A stretch of 37,307 bases of DNA from Xanthomonas cissicola (GCF_008801575.1 NZ_VZPL01000045.1:1-37307), one strand, 5' to 3'; shown: positions 1 to 8,551, counted from the first letter of the stretch. The notes: generated from the sequence alone by a model not told the origin. A program made the numbers and translations.

Positions 1-224
1 CGGCCTGGCCAAAAACACCGCACACGTGCTGACCTTGTTTGCGCTCTCCAATCTGTGGATGAAGCGAAAGCAGTTGCTGCCGGCTATGGGGAGCGTGCGC
101 CTGTAAACCAGGAAATTCCCACGGAAAGCGCCAGAAATGGCGAAATTCCAAAGATTCAAACGCCACTCTTCGGAACGACGCGACATCCCGCACTCTCAGG
201 CCTCGTTATTCAGACCTTCCCTAG
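1..224 (+). mobile_element. Right end of an IS5-family insertion sequence (partial)
   Basis: The window opens inside a transposase whose C-terminal end is readable. About 115 bp of non-coding sequence follow, ending near GACCTTCCCTAG, which I take as the terminal inverted repeat (about 205-220) with a possible CTAG target duplication at 221-224. The exact boundary cannot be proven because the left end lies outside the window. The element stops within a few bases of the attC-like site at 226, so it appears to have inserted next to that site. The IS5 assignment rests on the transposase tail. Confidence 0.6.
2..106 (+). CDS. IS5-family transposase, C-terminal fragment
   Basis: Frame 2 is open from the window edge and encodes 34 residues ending in TAA at 104-106. 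It reads GLAKNTAHVLTLFALSNLW and then MKRKQLL. The pattern KNxxxxxxLFALxNLxxxRxxLL is the usual end of IS5-group DDE transposases, just after the last catalytic Glu helix. The catalytic residues lie outside the window, so activity cannot be judged. The family call comes from recognising this conserved tail. Confidence 0.75.
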   Translation, partial: GLAKNTAHVLTLFALSNLWMKRKQLLPAMGSVRL

Positions 225-225
225 T

Positions 226-285
226 GTCTAACGCCTGAATCACGCCGCGCCGCGAAGCGGCGTCGGCTTGAATGAATTGTTAGCA
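226..285 (-). other. attC-like integron recombination site
   Basis: On the minus strand, directly after the stop codon of the gene ending at 287, lies a 60-bp imperfect palindrome. Its outer 7-mers are TGCTAAC (285-279, a degenerate R'' site keeping AAC) and GTTAGAC (232-226, a match to the GTTRRRY core site). The centre (244-267) folds as GCCG/CGGC and CGCCG/CGGCG arms around a CTTCG loop, with one unpaired base. This architecture, at this place relative to a gene, is that of the attC site ending an integron cassette. Xanthomonas chromosomal integrons carry sites of this kind. No integrase gene is visible in the window. Confidence 0.75.
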
Positions 286-286
286 A

Positions 287-910
287 TCATTCCGTGTCGT
301 AGATTACTAGAGGTGTTGCAATCCATTCACCGAACGAAGTGTTTGCTGAAAAAACACGAACCAATGCGCGGCTAGGAAGAGATAGCCTATCGACTAACAG
401 ATGTGTGAGACCCTTAAACGCAGCAATCCCAGACATGAAGTATTGATCTGTCGGTGATAGAGCGAATTTGGCATCGCCGCTTTTGAAGCTAAAGAATGCT
501 TCTTCTCCAACGAGTTCTTCACTTTTTTCGCTCTTGTTTGGATTTGATTTCCCAATGAGCGTGATTGTTTGCCTTGTCCTCGTTACTTTGATCTTGCTGA
601 TTCCAAGAGCACCCTCAATCCAGCAATACGTCGATGGTGAGTCCATTTTGTAATCGAGCGTCGCGAAATCTGGGTACTTAATAATGCGGTTGTGAAGCTT
701 ATCCAACATCTCCAGGCTTGAAATGCTGTAACTTCTGCTCTCGCTGGAGTTGCCGCCGCCTGAAAGAAAAGCGATAGATGCCGATGCTTGAATTCCCTCA
801 GTACGCGTAATTTGAGTTTTTGGCGAGTAATCAAACTCTGATTCGTACAATCTCGATACGAACTCAGAGTCGAGGTAGATCAATCTTTCAGGTAGCCGTT
901 TATCTTTCAT
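287..910 (-). CDS. Hypothetical protein, probable integron cassette gene
   Basis: The gene encodes 207 residues starting MKDKRLPERLIYLDSEFVSR. No signal peptide or transmembrane helix is seen. The early stretch IYLDSEFVSRLYE is followed by a Gly/Ser-rich segment (SGGGNSSESRSYS, about residues 51-63) and a mixed alpha/beta region. The outline faintly recalls DUF6414-type proteins, but I do not claim membership. The DNA is clearly AT-richer than its neighbours: bases 541-600 contain 25 G/C of 60. The stop codon lies 2 bp from the attC-like site and the start overlaps a small upstream gene by 11 bp. Low GC, the attC site and an adjacent IS all point to acquisition as a mobile cassette. Function unknown. 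Confidence 0.75.
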   Translation of the reverse strand: MKDKRLPERLIYLDSEFVSRLYESEFDYSPKTQITRTEGIQASASIAFLSGGGNSSESRSYSISSLEMLDKLHNRIIKYPDFATLDYKMDSPSTYCWIEGALGISKIKVTRTRQTITLIGKSNPNKSEKSEELVGEEAFFSFKSGDAKFALSPTDQYFMSGIAAFKGLTHLLVDRLSLPSRALVRVFSANTSFGEWIATPLVIYDTE

Positions 911-1073
911 GAGAACTAACTACTACTGAACCGCCTAAGCGCGGCATAACCTGATCCTCGGCGACTGCCTGACTGCGGTCAATCGCTACAAGTGGTTGAA
1001 GCTCATCGCTTTTCAACCGCATCCCTACTGCGGCCACACTCAGTGCCACGATGCTCCATGCCTTGCTCAACAT
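900..1073 (-). CDS. Small hypothetical protein with N-terminal hydrophobic segment
   Basis: The frame gives 57 residues from ATG at 1073, preceded by AGGGGG with about 8 nt spacing. It starts MLSKAWSIVALSVAAVGM, a hydrophobic stretch that could be a signal anchor, followed by a charged tail. The end overlaps the start of the next gene by 11 bp. The same frame stays open upstream to 1349 but there becomes basic and proline-rich and crosses an interspersed repeat, so the short start is preferred. Its C-terminal part (IDRSQAVAEDQV) resembles the frame just upstream of its own start (IDAIQKLGEDQV), suggesting an old partial duplication. It could be a decayed fragment rather than a working gene. 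Confidence 0.4.
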   Translation of the reverse strand: MLSKAWSIVALSVAAVGMRLKSDELQPLVAIDRSQAVAEDQVMPRLGGSVVVSSHER

Positions 1074-1221
1074 TGTTTCTTCCCCCTGAAGAAATGTGTG
1101 GCTTTGCGGCTGCATTACATACTGCGTGACTTGATCCTCGCCGAGTTTTTGGATTGCGTCAATGCGCTTTGGCGATTGATCGTTGGCTTTATCGGCTTTG
1201 CCCTCATCCGCCCTTCGGGCA

Positions 1222-1245
1222 CCTTCTCCCGCGTGCGGGAGAAGG
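1222..1245. repeat. Interspersed palindromic repeat (REP-like)
   Basis: An 11-bp perfect inverted repeat, CCTTCTCCCGC and its complement around a GT centre, lies 16 bp downstream of the stop codon of the large LamG gene (minus strand). The flank CTCATCCGCCCTTCGGGCA is the context in which such palindromes recur between xanthomonad genes. It could also act as a terminator for the LamG gene, but there is no T-run. Confidence 0.6.
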
Positions 1246-1260
1246 GAGTGGTGCGTTTGG

Positions 1261-4200
1261 TTATGGGCTGTTTTTTGCCGTTGGCGCGTTGGTTGAGGTT
1301 GGCAGCGGCAGTTTATTGTTGAGGCCGGTAATCTCTGCGGTGTTGCCATTGGTGATGACGCGTAGTTGCGCGGTTTTTGTGTTTGCGGCGTTGGTTAGCG
1401 GCAGGCGCACCTGCGTGGTGATTGGCTGCAGATTGCGTGGTGCGGCGAGTGCCGGGAATGGGGCTCTTGCCAGCTCCTTGCCACGCGCGTCTTCCACCAC
1501 CACAAACCCGGCCGGCGCATCCGCATGGCCGAGGCTGTGTACAGTCACTTCGATGGCATCGGCAGTCACACGCACGTCGCCATGACCGATGCCCAGGTCC
1601 GGGCGCAGTTCGACTGGGGTGGTGGCTGCAATGCGTTCGAGCTGCAGGACGGTGGTGCGGCCTGCGGGGAAGTCGATGTCGATGGCCGCGCTTTTCTCGA
1701 AGGCCACCTCGCGCGTGGTGGCGGTGCCGTCGATCTTGCCGTCATTGCCTTTGCTCACGCCCTGGGTGATGCGCCATTGGCCTGGGGCGACGTTCCAGCC
1801 GGTCATGCTGGCGCGCTGGTTTTTGTTCGATGTGTTGTAGGCAATGACGGTGAAGCGGTCTTGCTGGGGTGCGGGGATGGCGATGGCCACTTGGGTGGCG
1901 GCCTCCGGGTCGGCGAAGCGCCAGCTCACGGTGTGGCCGGGGTAGGTCTGGTTGCGCTTGAGGGCCACGCCGCCTAGGCGTGCGCGTTGCAGGTTGACCG
2001 TGGGGGATTCCACGCGGTCGCTCCACCAGTGGCCTTCGGTGTTCATGTAGAAGTTCTGCAGTTTCTCTCGCGCCTCGCTGCGGTAAATGGCGGCGAGATA
2101 CTCGAGATTGCCGGTCTGCTCCCAGGCCACATGGTGCGGGAAGTCCGGGGCGCTGCCGTCGTCTTTATTTGCGGCGTCGATGAGCTTGCCGCTCCAGTCG
2201 CTGCGCTTGCCCATGACATCGAGGAAGTTTTCGTTGAGCAGCGACAGGCCGTTGGGGCCGCTGTTGGCGACGCGGTAGTCGATGGGCTTGAGATAGCGCT
2301 GCTCGCCGGTGAAGCGGTAGGCGGCCCAGAAGGTGTGCAAGGTGTCGGCGCCGCCGCTGCCTTCGAACAGTTCGCCGCCGCGGGTTTTGCCGGTTTGCCA
2401 GTTGATCTCGTTGGGCAGCGCCCAGTTGCCCTTGGCGTTGGTGTAGGCGTGGGCGAGATAGCCGTCGGCTAACCCGGTGACGATGCGGCGGCTGTTGGGG
2501 TCGGCGTTATAGCCGCCCAGCAGGATGGCCGGGTGCACGATGGGGAAGGAGTACGGTTTTTGCCATTGCCAGTTGGGCTCGCGGTAGACGGTGCGGCCGC
2601 CGAACCAGTTGCTGGCGAACAGTAGGTGGCCTTGCGGGTTGACCTGGATGATGCTGTCGAAGGCTTTGACGGTTTCCATCAGGCGCTCGACGGTGCGCGG
2701 GTCGCCCCAGTTGAGGTACAGCAGGGCGCTGTTGAGGTTGATGCCCTCCTCATAGGAATGCAGCTCGTCGGTTTCGATGGTGGACAGGCCGTTGGTGAAC
2801 ATGCCGTTGCGGTAGTTGGCATCGGACAGCGCCAGCATGGAGGCGTTGAGCATGTCCGGGTCCACGCCCATCAGCGCGACGCCGGGCCATTGCTGCACCA
2901 GGTCCGAGTCGTCGGAGATGCCGCCGCCGAAATCGCCATAGGCGACCTGGCGCTGCTCGATCCACCAGCGGATATAGCGACGGGTGGCGCTGAGCTCTTG
3001 CAGCTGCCAGAACGCCCAGGCGGGCACGCCCTTGGGTACGGTGGGCAGTTCGACCGGCAACGCGCCCTGGTTGGCGTAGCTGATGTCGTTCCAATACTGG
3101 CGACCGAGTGCGTGGTCCGGGTCCACGCGCAGCAGGTCGGTGATGTCCGCATCTAGCCGTTTGTAGAGCAGCTGGCGCTTGGAGGTGGTGTGCTCTTCCA
3201 CCAGGAAGCCCCAGTTGTCCTTGACCTGGGTGAAGCGGTCGGCGACGTGCTCTTTGATGGCCTCGTTGCGCGGTTTGAACACCAGCTGCAGCTGGGTGCC
3301 ATCGAGCGCGTTGGCATCGAAGTCGGGGGCAGCGGCCGCGATGCTGAGCATCAGGCTGTCGTTGCTGAGGATGCGGTCGCGCAGATCCAGCCACAGCGTG
3401 CGGGCCTGGCCGGGGGCGACCGCGACCGAGACATCGATCATGTCGCGCGCGGGCCAGATGGGGTCCTTGATGCGGATGTTGAGCGGGATGCTGCCGTTGT
3501 GGGTGGCCGGCAGGTTGAGCGCCGGCAGGGTGATGGCGATGCCGTCCAGGCCGTCGTGCATGTTCTCCCAGCCGTAGGACCAGCTGCGCATCAGTGGCTG
3601 GTCCGGCGGCGGGTCGCCCAGGCTGGCGGGCACCAGGATGTGCACGATGGGTTGCTGGGCGCTTGCTGCGGCCTTGTCGCTGGGGCGCTTGCGCGCGGGC
3701 GCCTTGGTGGGCAGCGCGATCACGGTCTGGCGCTCGCCCGGCGGGTAGCGGCCGGCGATGACAGCGCGCAGTTCGGCGAGGTTGTCGTAGTCGGGCTGGA
3801 TGTCGCTGCGCACGGTGTAGCTGAGTTGCGCGCTGCCGTTGGGCACTTCGCCTGGTTGCACATCGTAGGCCCAGATTTCCTGGATGGGGGTTTCCTGCGC
3901 GGTGTTGGCAAAGCGCAGCGTGCCGCCGCGGCGCTCTTCGAACTGGTCGACGCTGCGCACCACGCCTTGCTGGCGTGCGAACAACGGCTGCGGCTGCGCG
4001 TTGGGCGCGGCATAGGTGGCCTGGCCGTAGGCGGCGCCGCGTAGTTCGATGCGGTTGAAGGGTTCGTCCGGCAGGCTGAGGTCGAGTGCCTTGCCGCCTT
4101 CGACATAGGTGTTCCAGTCTGGCAGCTGGAAATAGTCGTTGCGCCCCGGCAGCCGCGAGCGGTTGTAGACGCCGGGCCAGGTGGTTTCGGCGATGCCGTC

Positions 4201-5127
4201 GGTGGCCTTCCACATCCATTGCTTGAGGTCGCGTGCGTCGGTGAATTCCACCTTGCGGATGCGGGTGACCGGTGCGGTCAGTGCGGGCGGCGCGTGGCCG
4301 TTGTCCCAGCCGTAGCGATGCAGGAAGGCGGCGTATTGCGCGTCCGCAGCGATGGCGGGTGCGGTGGTGGGTTCCTGCAGGCGCGCAAGCGCAGCGGCAC
4401 CGCTGGCGTCGAGCATGCGGTCGTAGATGCGGATCTCGTCGAAGTCGCTGCCGCGCAGAAAGTTGTAGCGGCTCTGCACCTGGTGCGGCGACATCACCCG
4501 GCCGGCCAGGCCGAACTGGTCGAGTGCGGCGTCGTAATCGAGCGCGCCACCGTTGGCGCAGGGCGCGCCGCAGTCTGCGCGTGCGGCCTCCTTGCCGTCG
4601 ACATACAGGCGCACGCCGCGGGTTTCGTCCCAGGCAAACGCAATGTGGGTCCAGTCGCTGGCAGCCGGAGCCTTGTCGAGCTTGAAAGAGACACGGGTGC
4701 GCGCGAGATTGGCATCGGTGACGAAGGCATCGAAGCCGTGACCGTTCCAGTCGATGCGCAGCCAGGCCATGTCCCAGCTGGTGTGGTCGGCGTAGCCGAC
4801 GCGGAAGATCACGAACGGCGCTTCGCCGACCGGGTAACGCGAACGCCAGAAGAAGCCGAGCGTGCCGCGCTGGGTGTAGAGGTTGCCGGGTGCATTCCAC
4901 GACAGCACGCCGTCGTCGGCCCATTCGATGGCGTTGCCACGTTTGCCGGTGGGCACCAGCGCGATCTTGTCGCGGAAATTGGGCACGCCATCGCCGCGGG
5001 CAACATCGGCTTGCAGGCTCTGGTCGGCCGAGACGCGGAACAACAACTCCGGTGCATCGGCAGCGGCCGCACGCACCGGCAGCGCAATCAACAACAGCAC
5101 ACTCGTCCACCACTTCTGCACGCTCAC
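1261..5127 (-). CDS. Large exported LamG-domain protein, probable polysaccharide-processing enzyme
   Basis: I choose the GTG start at 5127 because GAGGAG lies 7 nt upstream and the product then begins with a signal peptide (VSVQKWWTSVLLLIALPVRA). This gives 1288 residues; longer starts add a basic non-signal stretch. After the signal comes a LamG/concanavalin-like jelly roll (about residues 40-250, with WTHIAFAWDETRGVRLYVDG and FDEIRIYDRML). A beta-rich region follows, then a helical, aromatic-rich core (about 700-1100) with GDFGGGISDDSD, ETDELHSYEEG and many Trp, and a C-terminal Ig-like part. The helical core recalls the toroid of polysaccharide lyases and some glycoside hydrolases, but I recognise no named family. 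The gene lies beside a TonB-dependent receptor and a KDG kinase, so a role in plant or microbial uronic-acid polysaccharide breakdown is inferred. Stop is TAA. Confidence 0.75.
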   Translation of the reverse strand: MSVQKWWTSVLLLIALPVRAAAADAPELLFRVSADQSLQADVARGDGVPNFRDKIALVPTGKRGNAIEWADDGVLSWNAPGNLYTQRGTLGFFWRSRYPVGEAPFVIFRVGYADHTSWDMAWLRIDWNGHGFDAFVTDANLARTRVSFKLDKAPAASDWTHIAFAWDETRGVRLYVDGKEAARADCGAPCANGGALDYDAALDQFGLAGRVMSPHQVQSRYNFLRGSDFDEIRIYDRMLDASGAAALARLQEPTTAPAIAADAQYAAFLHRYGWDNGHAPPALTAPVTRIRKVEFTDARDLKQWMWKATDGIAETTWPGVYNRSRLPGRNDYFQLPDWNTYVEGGKALDLSLPDEPFNRIELRGAAYGQATYAAPNAQPQPLFARQQGVVRSVDQFEERRGGTLRFANTAQETPIQEIWAYDVQPGEVPNGSAQLSYTVRSDIQPDYDNLAELRAVIAGRYPPGERQTVIALPTKAPARKRPSDKAAASAQQPIVHILVPASLGDPPPDQPLMRSWSYGWENMHDGLDGIAITLPALNLPATHNGSIPLNIRIKDPIWPARDMIDVSVAVAPGQARTLWLDLRDRILSNDSLMLSIAAAAPDFDANALDGTQLQLVFKPRNEAIKEHVADRFTQVKDNWGFLVEEHTTSKRQLLYKRLDADITDLLRVDPDHALGRQYWNDISYANQGALPVELPTVPKGVPAWAFWQLQELSATRRYIRWWIEQRQVAYGDFGGGISDDSDLVQQWPGVALMGVDPDMLNASMLALSDANYRNGMFTNGLSTIETDELHSYEEGINLNSALLYLNWGDPRTVERLMETVKAFDSIIQVNPQGHLLFASNWFGGRTVYREPNWQWQKPYSFPIVHPAILLGGYNADPNSRRIVTGLADGYLAHAYTNAKGNWALPNEINWQTGKTRGGELFEGSGGADTLHTFWAAYRFTGEQRYLKPIDYRVANSGPNGLSLLNENFLDVMGKRSDWSGKLIDAANKDDGSAPDFPHHVAWEQTGNLEYLAAIYRSEAREKLQNFYMNTEGHWWSDRVESPTVNLQRARLGGVALKRNQTYPGHTVSWRFADPEAATQVAIAIPAPQQDRFTVIAYNTSNKNQRASMTGWNVAPGQWRITQGVSKGNDGKIDGTATTREVAFEKSAAIDIDFPAGRTTVLQLERIAATTPVELRPDLGIGHGDVRVTADAIEVTVHSLGHADAPAGFVVVEDARGKELARAPFPALAAPRNLQPITTQVRLPLTNAANTKTAQLRVITNGNTAEITGLNNKLPLPTSTNAPTAKNSP

Positions 5128-5429
5128 TGCCTGACTCCTCAAAAAGCATCGCCGCACGGGGTCACCGCGCGGCGAATATTCGAAACTGCATGGCGATGAC
5201 AGCCCCCACGCCGGCACGGGTCTGCCACATGTCCTGCCCGGCGCCGCGATGGCCTGCATAGCCTACGCGGTGCCAGCCTGCCCATGCGTCGCACCTTGGT
5301 CACCACTGGATGCACGCTGATGACCCAGGCGGTGCGTCGTGCGCGGCGCGGGCGGGTTGCAATCCACCACTGCGTTGCGTGCAGCGGGGTGCGGTGCGTC
5401 GTACAGATGCGTTGCAACGTCGATCTCGC

Positions 5430-5456
5430 GCCCGCTACGCGATGTACGCAGCGGGC
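5430..5456 (-). terminator. Hairpin downstream of the TonB receptor gene (tentative)
   Basis: In the 358-bp gap between the receptor stop (5486) and the LamG start (5127), both on the minus strand, GCCCGCT and AGCGGGC form a 7-bp stem around 13 nt. There is no T-run. The rest of the gap shows no convincing gene. The LamG gene therefore probably has its own promoter here, and I found no copy in this gap of the operator seen upstream of the receptor. Confidence 0.3.
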
Positions 5457-5485
5457 GGAGATCACTTGGAGCGACTTGGCTGCAC

Positions 5486-8266
5486 TTAGAACTTGTAGCG
5501 CAGGCCCAGCAGGTACTGGCGGCCGGTTTCGGTGTACTGCAACGGCAACTCGCCGGTCTGCGGCGACCACACCCATTCGTCGGACGCTTCGTTGGTGAGG
5601 TTGATGCCCTCCAGGCTCAGCTCCAGCTGCTTGCTGATCTTGTAGCGCAGCGAGGCGTCGATCATGGTGGTGCCGCTCATGCCGTGCACGCCATCGACGT
5701 TGAATCCCGCTTCCGTGCCGGGGGCCTGGGTCAGGTAATCGTCGCGATTGGTGGCCGAGATGCGGCCGGCGAAGGACTCGCCCTCGTAGAACAAGGTCGC
5801 ATTCCACGACGAGCGCGACAGCCCGGTCAGGTCGTTCTTCATCACCGGTGCGCCGGTGCTGGACAGGTACTGGATCTGCGAATCCACCCAGGTGTAGTTC
5901 AGTTGCACGCCCAGGTTGGCCCACTTGCCCGGCAGGAACGTAAAGGGCTGGACATAGTTCGCTTCCACGCCCTTCAACTCGCCACCGGGTGTATTCAATG
6001 GAATGCTGAAGGTGAAGTCGTCGTTGATGCTGGCGCCGGTGCCATCCAGCAAGGAGGCCGGCAAGCCACTGCTGGCATACGGGCGCACTTCGCGTGCGGT
6101 CTGGATGAAGCTTTCGATGTCCTTGTAAAACACGCCGACACCGAGCATCGCGCCCTCGTTGAAGTACCACTCCAGGCCAAGATCGACATTGGTGGCTTCG
6201 ATCGGATCCAGATCCGGGTTGCCGCCGGACACGGTGCGTGCGCCACCGGCCACGGCCACGGTCACACCGGGCGTGAGGCTGCCCAGGCCGGGACGCGACA
6301 TCACCTTGGCCGCGCCCAGACGCAGCAGCAGGTCGGGCGCGAGCTCGGCCACCAGGTTGAACGAGGGCAGCGTGTTGTTGTACTTGCGGCCCACCGTGGT
6401 CAGCGCCGGCGCGTTGTTGATCAACGCATAGCCGGTGGACTCCTGCTCGGTGCGCACATAGCGCACGCCGAAATTCCCCGACAGCGGGATGGAGCCCAGA
6501 TCGGTGGAGAACTCGCCCATCAACCAGACGCCGCGGTCCTTCTCTTCGACGCTGCGGGTGTTGTTGGCACGCGGCGCCACGGCGTAGGTGCCGGTGTTGC
6601 TGTAGATGCCGAGCTGGTTGGCCACGGCATCCAGATTGGGAACGACCCAGTTGGACGGGCTGCCGTTGATGCCCTTCAGGCCTGCCTGCTCGGTCAGGTC
6701 CGTCGGCACGATGCGGGTGCCATTGGCAAAGGTCGGCACCGACACTTCGCTGGCGCGACGCAGCTCAACCGTGCTGAAGGTGTAGTCCTTGGCCAGCACG
6801 CCACCCTTGAGGCGGAAGCCGGGGCTGATGTTCCAGTTGAAGTCGATCTGCGCCGTATCGAAATCGTTGTCCACCGTCTGCGGACGCAGACGGATTTCGG
6901 CCAGTTCCCACCCGGCAGGATTGGTCGGGTCGATGCCGTAGTTCAGCACCGGCGCGCGGTTGTTGCCGCGATAGTCGTAGCTGTACCCGTCGACGTCGTA
7001 CTTGTCCATGATGATGGTGGTCTGCACCGGGTTCTCGTGCGCCGAACGCGAGGTACCGACACGGCCGGACACGGAGAAGGCATCGCTGAAGCGATGCTCC
7101 AGATCCAGGCTGACCTGCTTGAATTCGGTGTTCCACTCGTCGTGGCGGTTCTCCGAGCGGATATCGACGTTGTCGAATTCGCCGTACACCAGCGCGTTGT
7201 TTCGGATCTCGCCATTGCGCACGATGGTGGCCGGCTTGCCGTCGCGGTCGGCGCGGCGCGGCGTGCCGCTGTCGCGACCGCGGCTGAAGGAGATGGCCTC
7301 GATGTAATGCTCATCGCGCGTGGCGTCGATCTTGGAGTACAGCGCGTCCAGCGAGATGGTGGTGCGGTCGGTGGGCTTCCACTGCAACGAGCCAGTCACG
7401 CCCAGGCGCTGCTGGTCGTGTTCCATCTGTACATAACGCGGGAAGCGCAGGTGGTACACGTCGGCCGAGCGTGCGGCCGCAAATGGCGATGCCGCACTGA
7501 AGTTGCCGTTGCTCGTCCCGTTGGCCCAGCGGCCGGTGTTGGAGCCTTCTTCCAGCACCTGCCGCTCGGTGTAGGCCACCGACAGCAGGGCGCCGAAGGT
7601 GTTGTCGGCCCAGGTATTGGCGATCAACGCAGCCACACGCGGGTTGGCCTTCTCGGCCATGGCGTTATAGGCCGCCTGGCCACTGGCGGCAAACGTAAAG
7701 CCGCTGTAGTCGAACGGGCGCGCGGTGCGCAGGTCGACGGTGGCCCCCAGCGAGCCCTCTTCCACATCGGCCGAGGCCGTCTTGCGTGCGATCAGCTGCG
7801 AGAACAGGTCCGAGGCGAAGACGTTGAAATCGAAGCCACGGCCGCGGTTGGTGCCGCCGCTCTGGTCGCCGGCGCCCACGGTGGTGAGCGCTTCCATGCC
7901 GTTGATGCGCACGCGGGTGAATTCCGGGCCCAGGCCACGCACCGTGATGGCGCGGCCTTCGCCAGCGTCGCGGGTGATCACCACGCCAGGAATGCGCTGC
8001 AGCGACTCGGCCAGGTTGAGGTCGGGGAACTTGCCGATGTCCTCGGCCACGATGGCATCGACCACGCCGGCTTCGCCGCGCTTGATGTCCAGGGCCTTCT
8101 CGACGCTGGCGCGGTAACCGGTCACCGTGACAGTGTCCAGGTCGACGGCGGGCTCGGCGGGCGATTGGGCAGCGTCTTGTGCGGCAGCCTGGCCGCTCAG
8201 CGCCAGGCCGATCGACAGCGCAAGCAAGGTAACCGGTGTCTTCCGGCTGGTGGTCCGAAATTGCAT
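5486..8266 (-). CDS. TonB-dependent outer-membrane receptor (carbohydrate-locus type)
   Basis: 926 residues from ATG at 8266, which sits right after a GGAGGGGAGGAC ribosome site; in-frame upstream codons lack a signal peptide. The signal peptide ends near SGQAAAQDA. It is followed by a TonB box (DTVTVTGYR), a plug domain (about residues 55-175, with ESLQRIPGVVITRDAGEGR and VRGLGPEFTRVRINGMEAL), a long beta-barrel, and the expected C-terminal aromatic (LLGLRYKF). Length and plug type match the large receptors that in Xanthomonas import plant-derived oligosaccharides. Import into the periplasm is powered by TonB-ExbBD, which is not in this window. It is divergent from kdgK and lies upstream of the LamG enzyme, so an acidic sugar or oligouronide ligand is likely but unproven. 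Confidence 0.92.
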   Translation of the reverse strand: MQFRTTSRKTPVTLLALSIGLALSGQAAAQDAAQSPAEPAVDLDTVTVTGYRASVEKALDIKRGEAGVVDAIVAEDIGKFPDLNLAESLQRIPGVVITRDAGEGRAITVRGLGPEFTRVRINGMEALTTVGAGDQSGGTNRGRGFDFNVFASDLFSQLIARKTASADVEEGSLGATVDLRTARPFDYSGFTFAASGQAAYNAMAEKANPRVAALIANTWADNTFGALLSVAYTERQVLEEGSNTGRWANGTSNGNFSAASPFAAARSADVYHLRFPRYVQMEHDQQRLGVTGSLQWKPTDRTTISLDALYSKIDATRDEHYIEAISFSRGRDSGTPRRADRDGKPATIVRNGEIRNNALVYGEFDNVDIRSENRHDEWNTEFKQVSLDLEHRFSDAFSVSGRVGTSRSAHENPVQTTIIMDKYDVDGYSYDYRGNNRAPVLNYGIDPTNPAGWELAEIRLRPQTVDNDFDTAQIDFNWNISPGFRLKGGVLAKDYTFSTVELRRASEVSVPTFANGTRIVPTDLTEQAGLKGINGSPSNWVVPNLDAVANQLGIYSNTGTYAVAPRANNTRSVEEKDRGVWLMGEFSTDLGSIPLSGNFGVRYVRTEQESTGYALINNAPALTTVGRKYNNTLPSFNLVAELAPDLLLRLGAAKVMSRPGLGSLTPGVTVAVAGGARTVSGGNPDLDPIEATNVDLGLEWYFNEGAMLGVGVFYKDIESFIQTAREVRPYASSGLPASLLDGTGASINDDFTFSIPLNTPGGELKGVEANYVQPFTFLPGKWANLGVQLNYTWVDSQIQYLSSTGAPVMKNDLTGLSRSSWNATLFYEGESFAGRISATNRDDYLTQAPGTEAGFNVDGVHGMSGTTMIDASLRYKISKQLELSLEGINLTNEASDEWVWSPQTGELPLQYTETGRQYLLGLRYKF

Positions 8267-8322
8267 GTCCTCCCCTCCCAAGGGTCCATGAACAATGTGA
8301 AATAGCGGGTTGAGAGCGGCAA

Positions 8323-8337
8323 TGACACCGCTGGTCA
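8323..8337. promoter_or_regulatory. Operator-like inverted repeat upstream of the TonB receptor
   Basis: The 15-mer TGACACCGCTGGTCA has TGAC/GTCA arms around a CG-containing centre, as LacI-family operators do. It lies 57 bp upstream of the receptor start. A copy differing at one base lies upstream of kdgK, and the flanking AA is shared. The repressor gene is not in the window; a LacI-type regulator of the KDG pathway (KdgR-like in xanthomonads) is the obvious candidate. Confidence 0.6.
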
Positions 8338-8477
8338 AAACGACGTTACCAGCTGAATCGTCCCGTAACATCTTGCAGCGCAGCAGAAAACGCCACCAAA
8401 TTTCCGAAAAACGGGTGCAAGCGGTCACTTCACATCGCATCATGGCCGTAGCAGCCGGCATTTCGTGCCGGCTAGAA

Positions 8478-8492
8478 TGACACCGATGGTCA
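8478..8492. promoter_or_regulatory. Operator-like inverted repeat upstream of kdgK
   Basis: TGACACCGATGGTCA lies 60 bp upstream of the kdgK start and differs from the copy at 8323 only in the central base (A for C). Two near-identical copies, each about 60 bp from one of two divergent start codons, strongly suggest binding sites for one shared regulator. Confidence 0.6.
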
Positions 8493-8551
8493 TCTCAGTG
8501 TGCGCCGGCGCCCCCGTCCGTCACGCACCACCCAGCCGAGGTAATTGCCGC

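Noticed and set aside
911..960. A second attC or attI site upstream of the cassette gene
   Set aside because: GTTAGTT and GTTATGC words occur on the minus strand, but I could not pair them into the two-core, stem-loop layout of an attC site.
2750..5149. A 799-codon minus-strand frame overlapping the LamG gene
   Set aside because: Arg/Pro/Ala-rich composition, in another frame on the same strand as the LamG gene, whose own frame shows LamG motifs.
5339..8305. A 988-codon plus-strand frame
   Set aside because: It is antisense to the TonB receptor, whose signal peptide, plug and barrel motifs are unmistakable. The plus-strand product has no domain signal.
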